Positions 12,250 through 24,867 of a DNA stretch of 64,000 bases are shown here, one piece after another. The stretch spans positions 98,620-162,619 of the forward strand of contig NW_020312014.1 of assembly GCF_003144115.1 (NCBI RefSeq), read 5' to 3'. Position numbers and translations under genes: made by a program. The notes under the pieces were generated by a model. It was given only the letters and a program-made list of their open reading frames with translations, made no database searches and was not told the origin of the DNA. This stretch comes from Tilletiopsis washingtonensis. Its lineage: Eukaryota; Basidiomycota; Exobasidiomycetes; Entylomatales. Each line of letters starts with the position of its first letter. Position 1 is the stretch's first letter.

Positions 12250-15200
12250 ATGCCCGTCGCCAACGGCGGCAGCAGTGCCGGCGGCAGCGATGCGGCGCAC
12301 GCCGCCGCGCCAGCCGGCTCCTCGTCTGGCGCACCGGCATACCGACAGCTGCAGTTCTACGAGCCCGCTCGCATCCGCGATGCCGCCGACCTGGCGCGCC
12401 CGCCCGCTGCGCTGCGCCAGCCCAACCTCATCGCTGCGCTCTGTCGTGCGCCCGTCTGCCCGCCGCTGCCGCCCGCGCCAGTGCCTGCAGCTGAGGCTTC
12501 AGGCTCGGGTGCGCCCGAGGCCCAGCCGAACGCCGCACCGCCCACCGCCGCAGTGCTGCTGGCCGACATCTCGGGCGACGTGCATGTGCTCCATCCGGCC
12601 ACGTACGCCCCGCTGGCGCGCTGGAGCGCCTACGCACACGGGCGCGTGACGCACCTCAGTGCCGATGCGCGTGGGCGTGTCGTCACGCTCGGCGAGGAGG
12701 ACGGCGTGCGCTTCCCGGTGCTGCGGATCTGGGACCTGCGGGTGCTGCAGAGCGGTCCCGAGTGGGCGCCGCGTCTGTTGTGCGAAGGAAAGGTTCAGCA
12801 TGGCAGCAGACCGCATCCGGTGAGTGCAGAGGCGGGCAGGCAGGGCGTTAGGCAGCGTTGTGCTGCCCAGCGCCGGGCGAGACACACCCGCGGCTGACTC
12901 TGCTCGCTGCGCAGGTCGCGGCGCTCGCGCACACACCCTCGCTCTCGTACCTCTCGCTGGCGCTGGCCGACGGCTCGGTGCTGCTCCTGCGCTCGCTCGA
13001 CGCCGTGCTCCAGACGGCCACGACAGCGGCACCCGGCGGTGCGCAAGCGCCCGTCGCGCCACTGCCCAAGTTCAAGGTCGTCTACCAGCCCTCGAGCGGC
13101 TCGTCGGCGGGCGGCACTGAGCCCGTGACTGCGCTCGGCTTCTCCGAGACTCTGCCGGCTGCCGCTCCCGCCGAGGCCCCACGGCGTCCGCGCGAAGCCT
13201 CCTCGCGGCGTCGGCCAGCCCGTGCAGCTCCGCCATCGGCGTCTGCCGCTCCACCAACAGCTGCCATTGCAGTGCAGCTCTTCATCGTCACGCTCACGCG
13301 TACACTGCGCTACAACGTCCTTGGCAGCGGCGCTGGCAGTCCCGCCGCTGTCATCGACGACGTCGGCTGCGCGCTGGGCTGCGGCGCCGTCGTGCCTGGC
13401 GCGTCCGCTGCGGCATCGGAGCTGGCTGGCAAGATGGTCGTCGCGCGCGAGGAGGCGATCTATGTCGTTGGCCCTGACGGGCGAGAGGTCTGCCTGGCCT
13501 ATGAGGGTGAGTGCCGCGGGAGTCACGGCAGCCGCACCCTGCTGACTTCAGCACAGGCCCCAAGTCGTCAATACACCTCAACAACACGCAGCTGGTCATC
13601 GTCTCGCCTCCCATGGCGGCCTCGGCCGCCTCGGCATCAGCAACGGTGCGCAACCACGTCAATGCACGGGATCGGCAGGGTCACAACTCTCCGCTCGGCG
13701 TGTCGCCAGCGGGCCGACCGCCGCCGCTCAACGGTGCTGCCGGCCGGCGAGGCAGTGCGGCGCCGAGCGAGGTCGCCAAGGTCACCGTCTTTGACCTGGA
13801 CAACAAGCTCGTTGCGTACAGCGGCACGTTTGAGGGCGGCGTGAGGCTCGCCTGGACGGGCGAGAACGGCGAGGTGCTCGTGCTCGGCGACGATGGCACT
13901 GTGAGTCTGGAGCTCCGCTGCTGCAGACACCCGCGCTGACACGTCTCTGACAGCTCACGCGGCTGGAGGAGAAGGCGCTGCGCGCCAAGCTCGACCTGCT
14001 GTTCCGCAAGTCGCTCTTCCTCGTCGCCGTCAGCGTGGCGCGCTCGCACGCGGCCCGCAGCGCCGCGTCGGCGCCGAATGGCGAGGCGCCGCCGATCGAT
14101 GCGCTGCTCGGCGACATCTTCCGGCGCTACGGCGACCACCTGTACACCAAGGGCGACTTTGACGGCGCCATGGCGCAGTTCGTCAAGACGATTGGCGTCA
14201 CGCAGCCGTCGTATGTCATCCGCAAGGTGCGTGGCGCACTGCGGAGCCAGGCGCTGCAACTGACATGCCATTACCGGCGCAGTTCCTCGACGCTCAGCGC
14301 ATCAACAACCTCACGACGTACCTGCAGGAGCTGCACGCGCGCGGCCTGGCGAACTCGGACCACACGACGCTCCTGCTGAACTGCTTCACCAAGCTCAAGG
14401 ACGTAGCATCGCTCGATCGCTTCATCAAGCGTCCCATGCCCGGCAGCGCAGGCGGCCACGAGCATGGGCCGCACGAGGTGGATGCCGACGGCGAGACGCC
14501 GCGCGAGGAGCTGCCGTTCGACCTCGCCACGGCGATCCGCGTGTGTCGGCAGGCGGGCTACCACGGCCACGCGGCATACCTGGCCAAGCGCTACCACGAG
14601 CACGACGAGTACATGCGTATCCAGCTCGAGGACGCACATGACTTTGAGGACGCGCTAGGCTATGTGCGCAGCCTGCGTGCGGCCGATGCAGAGCTGTACC
14701 TGCAGCGCTACGGCAAGCTGCTCCTCGCCGAGCTGCCGGACGCCACGACGGACTTGCTCATCGAGCTCTGCTCTGGTCTCTTTAGCCCCAAGCCCATTGC
14801 CGTCGGCGCGGGCATCGCAGCAGCGCAAGAGCGCTCGGTCGCTGCGGCGTACCTCTCCTATCTGCAGGTCGGGCACTATGGCAAGCCAGCAAATGCCTCG
14901 GCGCAGCAAGAGGCCACAGGCGGCGCCGGGACCAGTGCGTCGACGCCAAGCATGCCCGCGCACACGTCGGAGAGAACCTCGCTGGCCATTGAGCCGTACC
15001 ACCTCGACGGCGTGGCGGAGAGCAACGGCGCTCAGGCGCCAGCCGACGCGTACCACACGCCGTCGCCGCGCACGTTCTTTGCGCACTTCATCCGGCATCC
15101 GGCGCACTTTGTGCGCTTCCTCGAGACGGTCGCCCTGGCGCGCTGGGGGCAGAGGGTGGACATGGACACGCACGCTGCGTCACACGAGCCGCTCTCGGCC

Positions 15201-16403
15201 GGCGCACTGGCGCCGCTGGCTGCCACGGCGGGCAGCGATGACGAGGTCGAGCGTGCGCTGCGCGAGCTGGGCATGGAGCCGAGCGACGACGTCTTTGTCG
15301 ATGAGGACCACAAGGACCAGTGCGCCATCTGGAACACGCTGCTCGAGCTGTACCTCGCCTCTGCGCGCGACAGCAACGCCGACCCCGACGCGCCGGCCGC
15401 ATTGCTGCTGCACGTCGAGCACGGCCTTGACGGCGCTCAGCGAGGCGAGCGGCGCGAGCGTGCGCTGCACCTGCTCGAGCAGCACGAGCAGCTGCCGTAC
15501 GACATTACGCAGGCCCTGGTGCTGTGCTCCATGGAGAGCTTCACCGAGGGTCTCGTGCTGCTGTACGAGCGCATGGGCATGTACGAGGATGTGCTGCGCT
15601 TCTGGATGGACGCCAGCACGGCCGCAGGCGCCCGCGACGAGGCCAGCGCCAAGGTCATGGCTGCGCTCTGGCGCTATGGCCCGTCGAGTCCGCAGCTGTA
15701 CCCCATGGTGCTGCGCTACCTCGTCTCGTCGGAGGCGATCCTGGAGCGCCACCACGCCGATGTCGCAAAGGTGCTCAAGCACATCGAGGATGAGGGCCTC
15801 ATGGGCCCGCTCGAGGTCGTCCAGGCGCTCGGCCGCACTGGCGTCGCGAGCGTGGGCATCGTGCGCGAGCATCTGACGCGCGCAGTTCTGCAGGAGCGCG
15901 AAGAGATCGAAGCCGTGAGTGTGCAGGGCAGTGCCTGCATATGTGCTGTGCCTGATACATGCTCTGCAGGACCGCCGGCTCATCGACTCGTACCGCGGCG
16001 AGACGGCCAAGAAGCTGGCCGAGGTGGCCGAGCTGAGCGACGCCGATGCGCCGCGCGTCTTCCAGCTGACGCGCTGCAGCGCCTGTGGCGGCCAGCTCGA
16101 CCTGCCGAGCGTGCACTTTATGTGCAAGCACAGCTACCACCAGCGCTGTCTGGGCGACAACGAGGCCGAGTGCCCCAGCTGTGCGCGCTCGCATGGCGTG
16201 GTGCGCGAGATTCGCAGGAACAACGAGGCGCTTGCGGATCGGCATGAGCTGTGAGTCGAAGGTGCCGCAGATGTGACGCGCGCAGGCTGACCATGTCCGT
16301 GCTTCGCAGCTTCATGCAAGAGGTCGAGGAGGCCGACGACGGCTTCGATGCGGTGGCACGCATGTTCTCCAAGGGCATGTTTCAGGCTGGCCCAGCGCAG
16401 TGA
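12250..16403 (+). CDS. VPS11: Vps11, HOPS/CORVET tethering complex subunit with RING domain
   Basis: Seven exons (12250-12819, 12915-13506, 13557-13900, 13954-14226, 14283-15914, 15970-16250, 16310-16403) encode 1261 residues. The N-terminal third is a beta-propeller region (ADISGDVHVLHP, LRIWDLRVLQ). It is followed by an alpha-solenoid: GDIFRRYGDHLYTKGDFDGA is the clathrin-repeat signature conserved in Vps11 and Vps18, and DATTDLLIELCSGLF and WNTLLELYLAS continue it. The C-terminus is a RING-type zinc finger, CSACGGQL ... HFMCKHSYHQRC ... CPSC. Vps11 is a core subunit shared by HOPS and CORVET and tethers endosomes and vacuoles before fusion. The protein is longer than yeast Vps11 (about 1030 residues) because of Ala/Ser-rich insertions in the propeller. 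Start: the ATG at MPVANGG. Confidence 0.93.
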
Positions 16404-17189
16404 TGTCGGGGGGGGGGGGGCGTAGCAATCACCGATGCGCTGGACAGCTATACTCCTCTGGCTTCCATAGGGGCGCGAATTGCGCATCACCGGGCCTTCT
16501 GTGGCCGGGCAGAATGAGCACGGCGCCTCTCGAGAGCTCCGGCAGGTGCCTTCTGTAGCCAGGAGATAGGAGCTGGAGCACCGCGACTATGCTGTCTGGC
16601 TTGTGCACGTCGCATCGCACGTCGCAGTTGCTGCTCACCGCGACTCGACTCGCTTGACGGTACGCCGGGCGGCGCGTGGCGCCTCGCTTTCACACCAGCG
16701 CGCCGCCGCATGAGGGCGCCAAGGCTGCGTGCCAGCGTGTCGCTTCCCACGCCCGACGCTGCAGCAACGGGCACGGCTCACGCCGGCTCAGCCAGCAGCG
16801 AGTCGAGATACGGGTTGAGGCCATGCCTTGAGCTCAGCTGCTCGAGGGTGCGCAGAGCTGTGAGGCGCTGAGATCGGCCCAGCGGGAAGTCGTCGGCGGC
16901 AGCGCTGCGGTGCGGAGAGCGACTCGCCGGTGCCGAGAGCTCGCAGCGCGCGTCCGGCTCGCGCGGGCCGGCGCCGGTGGCCGTGCGTTGACCCTTGTGC
17001 TGGCGTTGTGCCTCACGCCAGCCAGCCAGCCAACACGCGCTCCCCCGCACACAGGCAGCGTGCCGGCGTGCCTCGATGCGGAGAGCTGCGAGCTCGAGCA
17101 CGCCTCGCTTCGCGGCGCCCGCCTCATCCTCGCGCCCGCCAGCGTTGCTCTGCTCAGCTCCACCATCCCAGCACCCCTCATCGCTCACC
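16404..17189. other. Intergenic with poly-G run, no supported gene
   Basis: This 786 bp stretch holds the 3' flank of VPS11 and the promoter of the acyl-CoA synthetase gene. A run of about a dozen G starts near 16411, just after the VPS11 stop. The open frames here have no supporting motifs. Confidence 0.6.
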
Positions 17190-19859
17190 ATGACTGCGCA
17201 CTTTCCCGACATGCCGGAGGTGTGAGTGGTGCGACGCGCGCGCGCTCCCGTGCAGGCCGCTCACCCGTCTCGCAGCTGGCCGCTGCAGCAGCAGTCCGTC
17301 GAGGTGCCCGGCTCGCAGCAGCCCGGCTTCTCGCCCATCATCCGCAATGCCGTCGTGCCCGAGCTGACGACGACCGAGACGTTCTACGACCTCTTTGCCA
17401 TCGGCCGCGACCGCAACCCCAGCGCCCACTACCTCGGCCGGCGCCCCTGGGACGCGGCGAAGCGCGACTTTGCGCCCCACTTCGAGTGGCTCACCTATGC
17501 GCAGGTCGAGGAGCAGCGCACGGCCCTCGGCAGCGCCATGAGCCAGCTGCAGAAGGACGGCGTGCTGGGCGACGGCTTCCCGGCCACCGACTGGACGCTG
17601 GCCACGTGGATCCAGAACCGCCCGGGTGAGTGCAAGTGCAGTGGGGGGTGCATGGCCTGGTCTGGCATTGTGCAGGCAAGGACAGCCACTCACACTCTGC
17701 CTAGAGTTCCAAATCGTGGAGCACGCCGCTGCAGCGTACTCGCGCCGCACCGTCGGCCTGTACGAGTCGTACGACAAGGAGACGGCGCTCTACGTGCTGG
17801 AGCACTCGGACGCTCGCGTGAGTAGAACTGCCGGTCTCTTCGCATGACGCACCCCTGACCCCCTGCACAGGTCGTGTTCACGACGTCGTCGCACGTGCCC
17901 GCGCTGCTCTCGGGCGCCGAGGAGATTCCCAAGGTCAAGCTCATCGTGCTGCTCGACGCGCCCTCGGGCCCGGCCACGGGCCCCGGCGAGCTGAGCCGCG
18001 ACCAGCTGCTGCTGCAGTGGGCCAAGTCGAAGGGCATCACGCTGTCGACGTGGGACGAGACGCTGGCGTACGGCCGTGCGCACCTCACGGCGCACAACCC
18101 GCCCAAGTCCAACGAGGAGATCCTCGGCTTCTGCTACACCAGCGGCACGACGGTGAGTCGAAGCGATGGTGCGATGGCGAATGGCGATGTGGGGAGCTGC
18201 CGTATATCAGCACTGCCGCTGCTGACACGCTCTGCAGGGCAAGCCCAAGGGCGCGCTCGTGGCGCACCGCCAGGTCGCCATCGCCGCCGCGTCGACGTCG
18301 CTCTTCTTCAAGGACCCCAAGGTGATGATCTCGTACCTGCCGCTGGCGCACATCTACGAGCGCGTGCTCGAGTGTCTCATCACGCGTCTCGGCGGCGCCA
18401 TCGGCTACTTCAGCGGCGACGTGCTGCGCCTCATGGAGGATGCCCAGGTGCTCAAGCCCGAAATCTTCCCCGGCGTGCCGCGCGTCTTCAACCGCATCGC
18501 CGCGCAGATCCAGGCGCAGGCCGACGGCCCGGGCCTCAAGGGCAAGCTCCTCACCACGGCCCTCAACGCCAAGATCGACTGGCACGACAAGACCGGCGAG
18601 GTCACGCACGCCTTCTACGACCGCCTCGTCTTCCGCAAGGTCCGCGCCGTCCTCGGCGGCCGCGTCGAGTTCATGGTCAGCGGCTCGGCCCCGATACGCC
18701 CCAACGTCCTCAAACTGCTGCGCGTCGCCTTCTCGGCGGACATTCGCGAAGGCTACGGACGTGAGTCGTCCTCTGTTCTTCGATGGCTCGTCGCTGACCC
18801 GTGATGCAGAGACGGAGAACGCCGGCTCGTGCCTGATCATGTTCCCCGGCGATAAGAACCTCGGCTCGTGAGTCAAGGTGGAAAGAGGGGAGGATCGGGG
18901 AGACGCTGAGCCCTCCATTCCCTTCAGATGTGGTCCTCCAGTGCCTGGCACCGCGCTAAAGCTGCGCGATGTCCCTGAGCTGGTGTGTATCACCTCTTCC
19001 TCCTCGTGCGTTAGCTGACCCCGGCGTCTTCGCAGGGCTACACGTCGGCCGACAAGCCGTTCCGCCGCGGAGAGATCCTCTCCAAGTCGATGGCCAACAC
19101 GCCCGGCTACTACAAGGACGAGGAGAAGACGCACGAGGCGCTCACGGAGGACGGCTTCCTGCGGACCGGTGACATCGGCCTCATCGACGAGTTCGGCCGC
19201 GTCAAGATCATTGACCGCGTGAAGAACCTCGTGAAGCTGAGCCAGGGTGTGTCTTCTCTGGGCGACAGAACTTCTCTCCCCATCTGACGTCAGCCTTTCA
19301 ATCGGAGGCGAGTACATTGCTCTGGAAAACGTCGAGCAGCTGTTCTCGAGCTCGAAGCTCGTGGCGCAGCTCTGGCTGTACGGCGACTCGACGGAATGTG
19401 AGTTGGGCGCGCCGCGCGGACGCGTACGCGTCTCACAAATATTTCCGCAGCGCACCTTGTTGCGATCGCCGTGCCAGACCCCGAGACCTTCGCCCCGTGG
19501 GCGTCGAAGATCGTCGGCAAGGCTCTTGCACCCACGGACGTCGCCGCGCTCGAGACAGCATGCCAGGACCCGGCCGTCGTCAAGGCATTCCTCCTCGATC
19601 TGGTGCGCGTCGGCCGCGAAGCCGGCCTCAAGGGCTTTGAGTTCCCTCGCGCGCTTCTCCTTCGCATGGAGCCGTTCACCGTGGAGAACCAGCTCATCAC
19701 GCCAACTTTCAAGCTGCAGGTGCGTTATTCGTCTCTCTTGGAGCCTGGAGAGAGCGCTGACACGTCTTGTAGAGGCACAAGGCGAAGGTCATCCTGGCAA
19801 AGGAGCTCCAGCACCTCTACAGCCTCCCGCCGGCCGAGATCGGCAGCTCGAAGCTCTAG
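17190..19859 (+). CDS. FAA2: Peroxisomal long-chain acyl-CoA synthetase
   Basis: Eleven exons (17190-17221, 17276-17625, 17705-17817, 17871-18152, 18238-18760, 18810-18867, 18928-18982, 19036-19246, 19308-19397, 19451-19719, 19773-19859) give 689 residues. The AMP-binding signatures are intact: YTSGTTGKPKGALVAHRQ, LPLAHIYERVLE, FMVSGSAPIRPNVLKLLR, GYGQTEN, LRTGDIGLIDEFGRVKIIDR and KNLVKLSQGEYIALENVEQL. It activates long-chain fatty acids to acyl-CoA with ATP. The last three residues are SKL, the canonical PTS1 signal, which points to the peroxisome and beta-oxidation, as for yeast Faa2; there is no N-terminal membrane segment. The eighth intron (19247-19307) ends in gag rather than cag; only that acceptor preserves the conserved SQGEYIALE motif. 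Confidence 0.93.
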
Positions 19860-20143
19860 GCGCGGCTTCTTCACGTCTAGACAAGGCTTTCCGCACAGCA
19901 CAATGTACAATTTAGGTGATGGCTGTGAGGAAAGGGCTCAGGGAGGGTGGTGCGCGAGGAGGTCCGCGAGACGCGTCACGCGCGCCGCGCGGCGGCACTG
20001 CGCGCTGCGCCGCGCTCTGCAGCGGCCGCGCACGAGGTCCGTGCTGCTGCGCGCATGTGGCGAGGTGCGATGAAAGCAGAGTATGATTGCACACGTCCGG
20101 TATCTAGCAGGACCACAGAGAAAGGGAGACGATGTGCAGCTCG
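19860..20143. other. 3' intergenic between convergent genes
   Basis: 284 bp lie between the stop codons of the acyl-CoA synthetase (+) and the HAM1-like gene (-). No gene, RNA or clear terminator structure is seen. Confidence 0.6.
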
Positions 20144-23100
20144 CTAGGCCTCATGTCGGTCGACGGCGCGCTCGAGGCGCTCGACCTGGTCGCTCGTCGA
20201 GCTGTCGCGGCGCATGGCCTGCGCGCCGGCCTCCGACTCCATGGCCTGCGTTGCCTCTTGCGCACGCTGCGCCTCGACTTGCTGCAGGTCGGCCTCTGCC
20301 TGCTCGACGGTAGCGAGCGTCGTGGGCCCGTCCGGCTTGCCTCGGTACGCCGCCTCTTGCGGCGTCTCCTCGACCTGCTCGGCGTCCTCCGGCGGCGGCG
20401 TTGGCGGCGCTTGCACCGTCTCCTCGCCGATCTTGTCGAACGCCGTCGAGCGCCACTCGTGCCGCACGACGGGCCGCTTGCCCGTCTCGAGCACCTGGCC
20501 CTTGACCCACTTGACGGCATGCGCGTCTTCCCAGCCCTTTTCGTTCTGCGGGTCCTCCTCCCGCGTGAAGTCGAGCTCGAGAGTGCCCGCCATCTCGTTG
20601 TATTTGCGCAGCAGGTCGCGCCTGAGAGAGGGTCAGTATGGGCAGCACAGTGCGGCCGGCACACGCACAGCTCGGCCATCTTCTTGCGCATCTCCTGCAG
20701 GCTGATGTCGCCCCTGGGTGGACGTCAGCAGCTGCGGCATAGCACGCCGGCACGCCACTCACTGGTCCTCCTGCCGCTCGAGGCGCGACGCCATCAGCGC
20801 GACGTCGAGCTGCTTCAGCCCGATGGTCACGCCCATGGCAATGAGGTGGCGCACTGCAGGGCGTGTCAGCGCAGCACCTCCAGTGCTGGGAAGTCGGCTC
20901 ACAGATGCGCTTCGTCAGGTAGCTGTTCGCCAGCGCGCCGGCAATGTGGTGCATGATGCGGTGGTTGCTCTTGTGCACCTTGACCTGCAGCGTGCCGAGC
21001 TTCGCCTTGACCTTCTTGACGATGAAGTAGTGCGGCCCGGGGTCCTTGGGCACGTCCAGCCGGATCGAGACGCCAAAGTCGCCGACCAGCAGATCCGCAA
21101 TGCCGCGGTCCTTGAACGGCAGGCCCTTCTTGAGCTTCAGTGCAAAGGCCAGCTTGTGCACGCGGAGGCTCATGCCCTTGATCTTGATCTTCACCGAGTG
21201 GCAGTGCGACGAGCTCTTCGTCTTTTCAAAATCCCACTCGACGTCGTTGGACATGTGGAAGCCGACCATCTTGGGCAGCAGATTCTTGAGCTCTGCGGCG
21301 ATAGTCAGCATGTGTCACAGCCTGACGTGCGGGAAGACGCACCGATGGCGATGTTCTCCACGACCAGGTCAAAGTCCGGGTGCGTGTACTTGATGCGCGG
21401 CACCGGCAGCACGCCGACGCGCGCAAACACGGCCGGCAGAATCGTCATGCGCAGGTCCTGCCAGAGCGCTCTTGACGGGAGCATGTTGCCCTCTCGACCG
21501 ATGCTGACGTCCTTGAGCAGCGCTTTCAGTGTGCGGCTGAGCTCCTTGAGCAGCGGATCTTGGGCCAGCGCCTGCATAAAGGCCGTGGCGTCGGCCACCA
21601 GCCGTGCAACGCTCTGCCGGTACGCGGCGTCCATGGCCTCGAAACGCTTGAGCATGTCGCGCCAGGCCTGCTCGCACGCGGCCTCCATGGCGTAGCCCTC
21701 TTCGAGCAAGGAGCGTCGCAGGAGCGCGTCGGCGTCGCGCCAGATGGCCAGCAGCTCGGGATTGTCCTTGGCGCCGAGGGAGAGCGAACGAGCAAGCTCG
21801 AGGATCGGCCGCAGTTGCCGCCCGCCAGCGAACTGCCGAGCCAGTCAGCACAAGCAGAGGACTGCTGTCTGCACCACTCACGTTCTCCAGCAGACGCAGC
21901 AGCGGCACGACGGCCTCGTCCAGCGCGCCGTCGAGCGACGTGCTTGGCTTCTCGAGGTTCCGCTGCGTCGTCTGCACGAGCGTCTCGGTGCGCGTGATGA
22001 ACCACTCGAGCGCGTCCTTGTACTCTGCGTTGCTTTGGCAGTCCACCGCAAGCTGTGAAGCAGTCAGCACATGCCGGTCTCGGCCTGTTACGCCACGCAC
22101 CTTTCGCAGGCGCCGGATCAACTTGGCGCGCCGCTCATCGGTCCAGGCATCCTCGGCGTTCTTCTTGGCGTCTTTCGCCGCCTGCCCGACCACTTCCTTG
22201 AGCTTCGCCGTCTCCGTCAGATGCAGCGACGGGTTCGCAACGGCCAGCATCTGCACTGCATCAACGAGATCCGTGGGATCGATGGCGCCCGCCTCGCCCG
22301 GCTTGCCCAGCAGAGCAGTCCGCAGCTCGTCGGGGATGCCGCCATTCATCGCTTCTCCCTTCAGCCGCTCCAGCTGCGCCGGCGACGTCGCAATCTCGGC
22401 AGAGGCGGCGTGTATTTGCGCCTGCAGGTCCTTGAGCCGCGGCACGGCATCCTTGTTGGCCAGCTCGGCCTCGATGACCTCCTTGCTTGGCAGGCCGCTC
22501 TTGGCCGTGAGCTTCAGCTGCGTGCGCAGCGCATCGAGCGCCGGCATGCCCTTCGTGGCGCCCTCGCCGAGCTGCCGCAGCGCCTCCTTGCCGCCCTGCA
22601 CCGCCTCGATGCCCTGCGGCACGTCCTGTCGGGCGGCCTTCGCCGCCGCCAGCGCTCGTGCAGCGACGTTCTGAAACGTGCCAGTGGCCGACTTGACCTG
22701 GCCCATCGTGCCGCGCGCATCGTCGAGCGTCGAGCCGGCCGTCTTGTCCAGCACCTCTGCCAGCAGCAGGCCGCCATCAGACAGGATATGCCGCAGCTCG
22801 GGCTGCACGAGCAGCAGACGCGCGAGCGTGCGCAGATGCTTGAAGGCTAGTGTATGGCGTCAGCCGCTCCGTCACTGTGGCGCATGTCGTGGGGGCTCAC
22901 CCTGGTTGCCGTCCCTGGTGACCACCTGCGCCGCCTTGGCCGTGCTGCGAGACAGCGAGGCAGCCTTCTGCTTCTTGTTTGGCGCCGTGCCCTGCTCCTT
23001 CTTCGCCAGCTTCTCCTGCAGTTTCCGCTCCGCCTCCTCTCCCACCGCTGCGGTGATGCCGGCGGCGCCCGCCGCCCGCACGACGCCGCGGCTCTTCCAC

Positions 23101-23321
23101 CAGAACTCCTGCGCCTCTTCGCCGCCGTTGCGCTCCAGCACGATGCGGTCCGTCAGCTCGACAAGATGCCGCACGTCGGCGATCAGCGTGGCGCCCGACG
23201 GCGAGAGGAGCTGCGTCTCGAGCAGCGACGTGGAGAGCAGCACCTGCAGCGCCCGATGTGCCTGCGCGTTGGTCGGCAGCGCACCCTCGGAGAGCGCCGC
23301 GGCAATGTCGATGAGCGTCAT
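20144..23321 (-). CDS. HAM1-like protein (BPI/LBP-type lipid-binding fold)
   Basis: Eight exons (23321-22901, 22846-22101, 22052-21882, 21832-21343, 21292-20903, 20853-20763, 20713-20669, 20621-20144) encode 943 residues. The N-terminal half is helical and Ala/Lys/Glu-rich, with LVELTDRIVLERNGGEEAQE and long coiled segments. The C-terminal half carries WQDLRMTILPAVFARVGVLP, IKYTHPDFDLVVENIA, LKNLLPKMVGFHMSNDVEW and DFGVSIRLDV. These are the marks of fungal HAM1-like proteins, whose C-terminal domain resembles bactericidal-permeability/lipid-transfer folds. The family is named after Neurospora ham-1-like genes; its molecular role is poorly known, with lipid binding inferred from the fold. The last about 110 residues are charged and disordered. 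I chose the ATG of MTLIDIAAALSEG; the frame is open 18 codons further upstream without a clear alternative ATG. Confidence 0.82.
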
Positions 23322-24867
23322 GCTTGCGGCGAGGTCGTGGTGGTGGTAAAGGAAGCGCTGTGCGCTGCGAAGCACTCTAAGACAAGAGACACGGGCCCGC
23401 GCCGGCGTGCGGAGCTGCCAAGCGTCGGCACCAGAGCCCTTGAGTGCGGGGACGGAGCGAAGCGGCGGGACCTAGATTTGGGTGTGCGGCACCGCGCCCG
23501 AAGCGGCGTCTGCCATGGGGTCGGCTGCAGCCGCGCATCATCCGCATGTGCGGGCGCCGGCGCTGCAGCAGCGCACCTGCGAGATTTGCGGCAGCGTGTA
23601 TGCGCCTCGCCGATCCTCTCGCGCTGTGGCTGCATCCCAGCAGAGCGCAGCGAGAGGCCTTTGGCCCGCGCCGTCAAGACGGGCATCCTTGAGTGCTGCG
23701 CTTGCCGAGTTGCCGGCTGCGCTGGGAGCGCCTCGCGTCCAGGCCATCCGCCTTCGCACGTGCTCTCCCAGCGTACCAAGCACCCTCGCGGCCTGCTCGC
23801 TCGCCGCCGATGCCTATGTAGAGGCTTGACCGCCGCGCATCCTCGATGTGTGCGTCCTGTGGTGCTTGACGCTGGCACCAGGCCCTGCAGACTGACAAGC
23901 ATGCTAGGCTAGCTGGAGCTGTGAGCAGGGCGACGAAGAGCAGGACTGAAGTGCGAGAATGGTGTGCATCGAGGCGCTCGACGGCCTGCTGCTGCGCGAG
24001 CTCTGCTGGACGTCAGCTTCCCACCTGTCACTGAGGCTTTGCGCAGGCCAATCAGTGCGCTCCGGGCTGCCGATGGCACTGGCAGCCAGCTCTGAGAGCG
24101 GCAGAGCGCAGGCCGCACCTCTCAGGCAAGAGCTGCTGCTGCTGCGAGCCGCGGCCGCCAGCATCGCCGCAGCTGCCGGCGGTCGGCTAGCCACGAAGCA
24201 GACGAGGCGGATGCTGCCGCTCTCTGTGCCTGCGTCAGCCCGTCTTAGCACCACGCCGGACGCCGACGTGGGAAGGAGCCGCCCTCGTCTCCGCTTCTTG
24301 CTCTCCATGCGCCGCGGCGCTGGCCTCACCCCGCACGCCGAACGCTGCCCATGTTCTGTACGTTGCGGCGCTCAGCGAGCGTCTGCGGATTATGCGACCT
24401 GCGCGAGGCCTTCAAATCGGGCCAGCAGGCGTGAGGCGCTGCTGCGCCAGCGGCCCCAGCGCGGCAGGGGCCAAGGCGCGACGTGCGCTCTGCTCGGCTG
24501 CGCGGAGAGGAGAGGCCGCGCGAGGCGAGAGGCGAGAAGTGCGTCTGGCCCGCCGGCTGCGGCGGCGGCGGCGTGTCGATGTGTCGGATGCCGGCAGGTC
24601 CCGCTGCCGCCAGCTTCTCCACCACCCCCACCCGCTCGCTTGCTCATCCGCCTCGCCGTCGCGCCTGCCAGGCAAGCCTTCGCCTCTCGGCACTGGCCGC
24701 TGCTCCTGCCTCGGCGCCGGCAGCAGGCGCGCGCCCGCCGCGTCGCTCTCTGCTCGCCCGCACGCTGCGACCCTGAGCGCTGCTGCTGCGCCTGCTACCT
24801 GTCGCGTACCCTCCTCCTACTGCGTGCAGGACACATCGCACTCGCACCGTCTCCTGCGACACTCGGC
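23322..24867. other. Divergent promoter region between HAM1-like and TRK genes
   Basis: 1.5 kb separate two divergently transcribed genes. A plus-strand frame is open from an ATG at 23959 through to the TRK start, in frame with it, for about 303 codons. Its composition (Arg, Cys, Ala-rich) and lack of family motifs argue against coding. No RNA gene or repeat seen. Confidence 0.5.
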
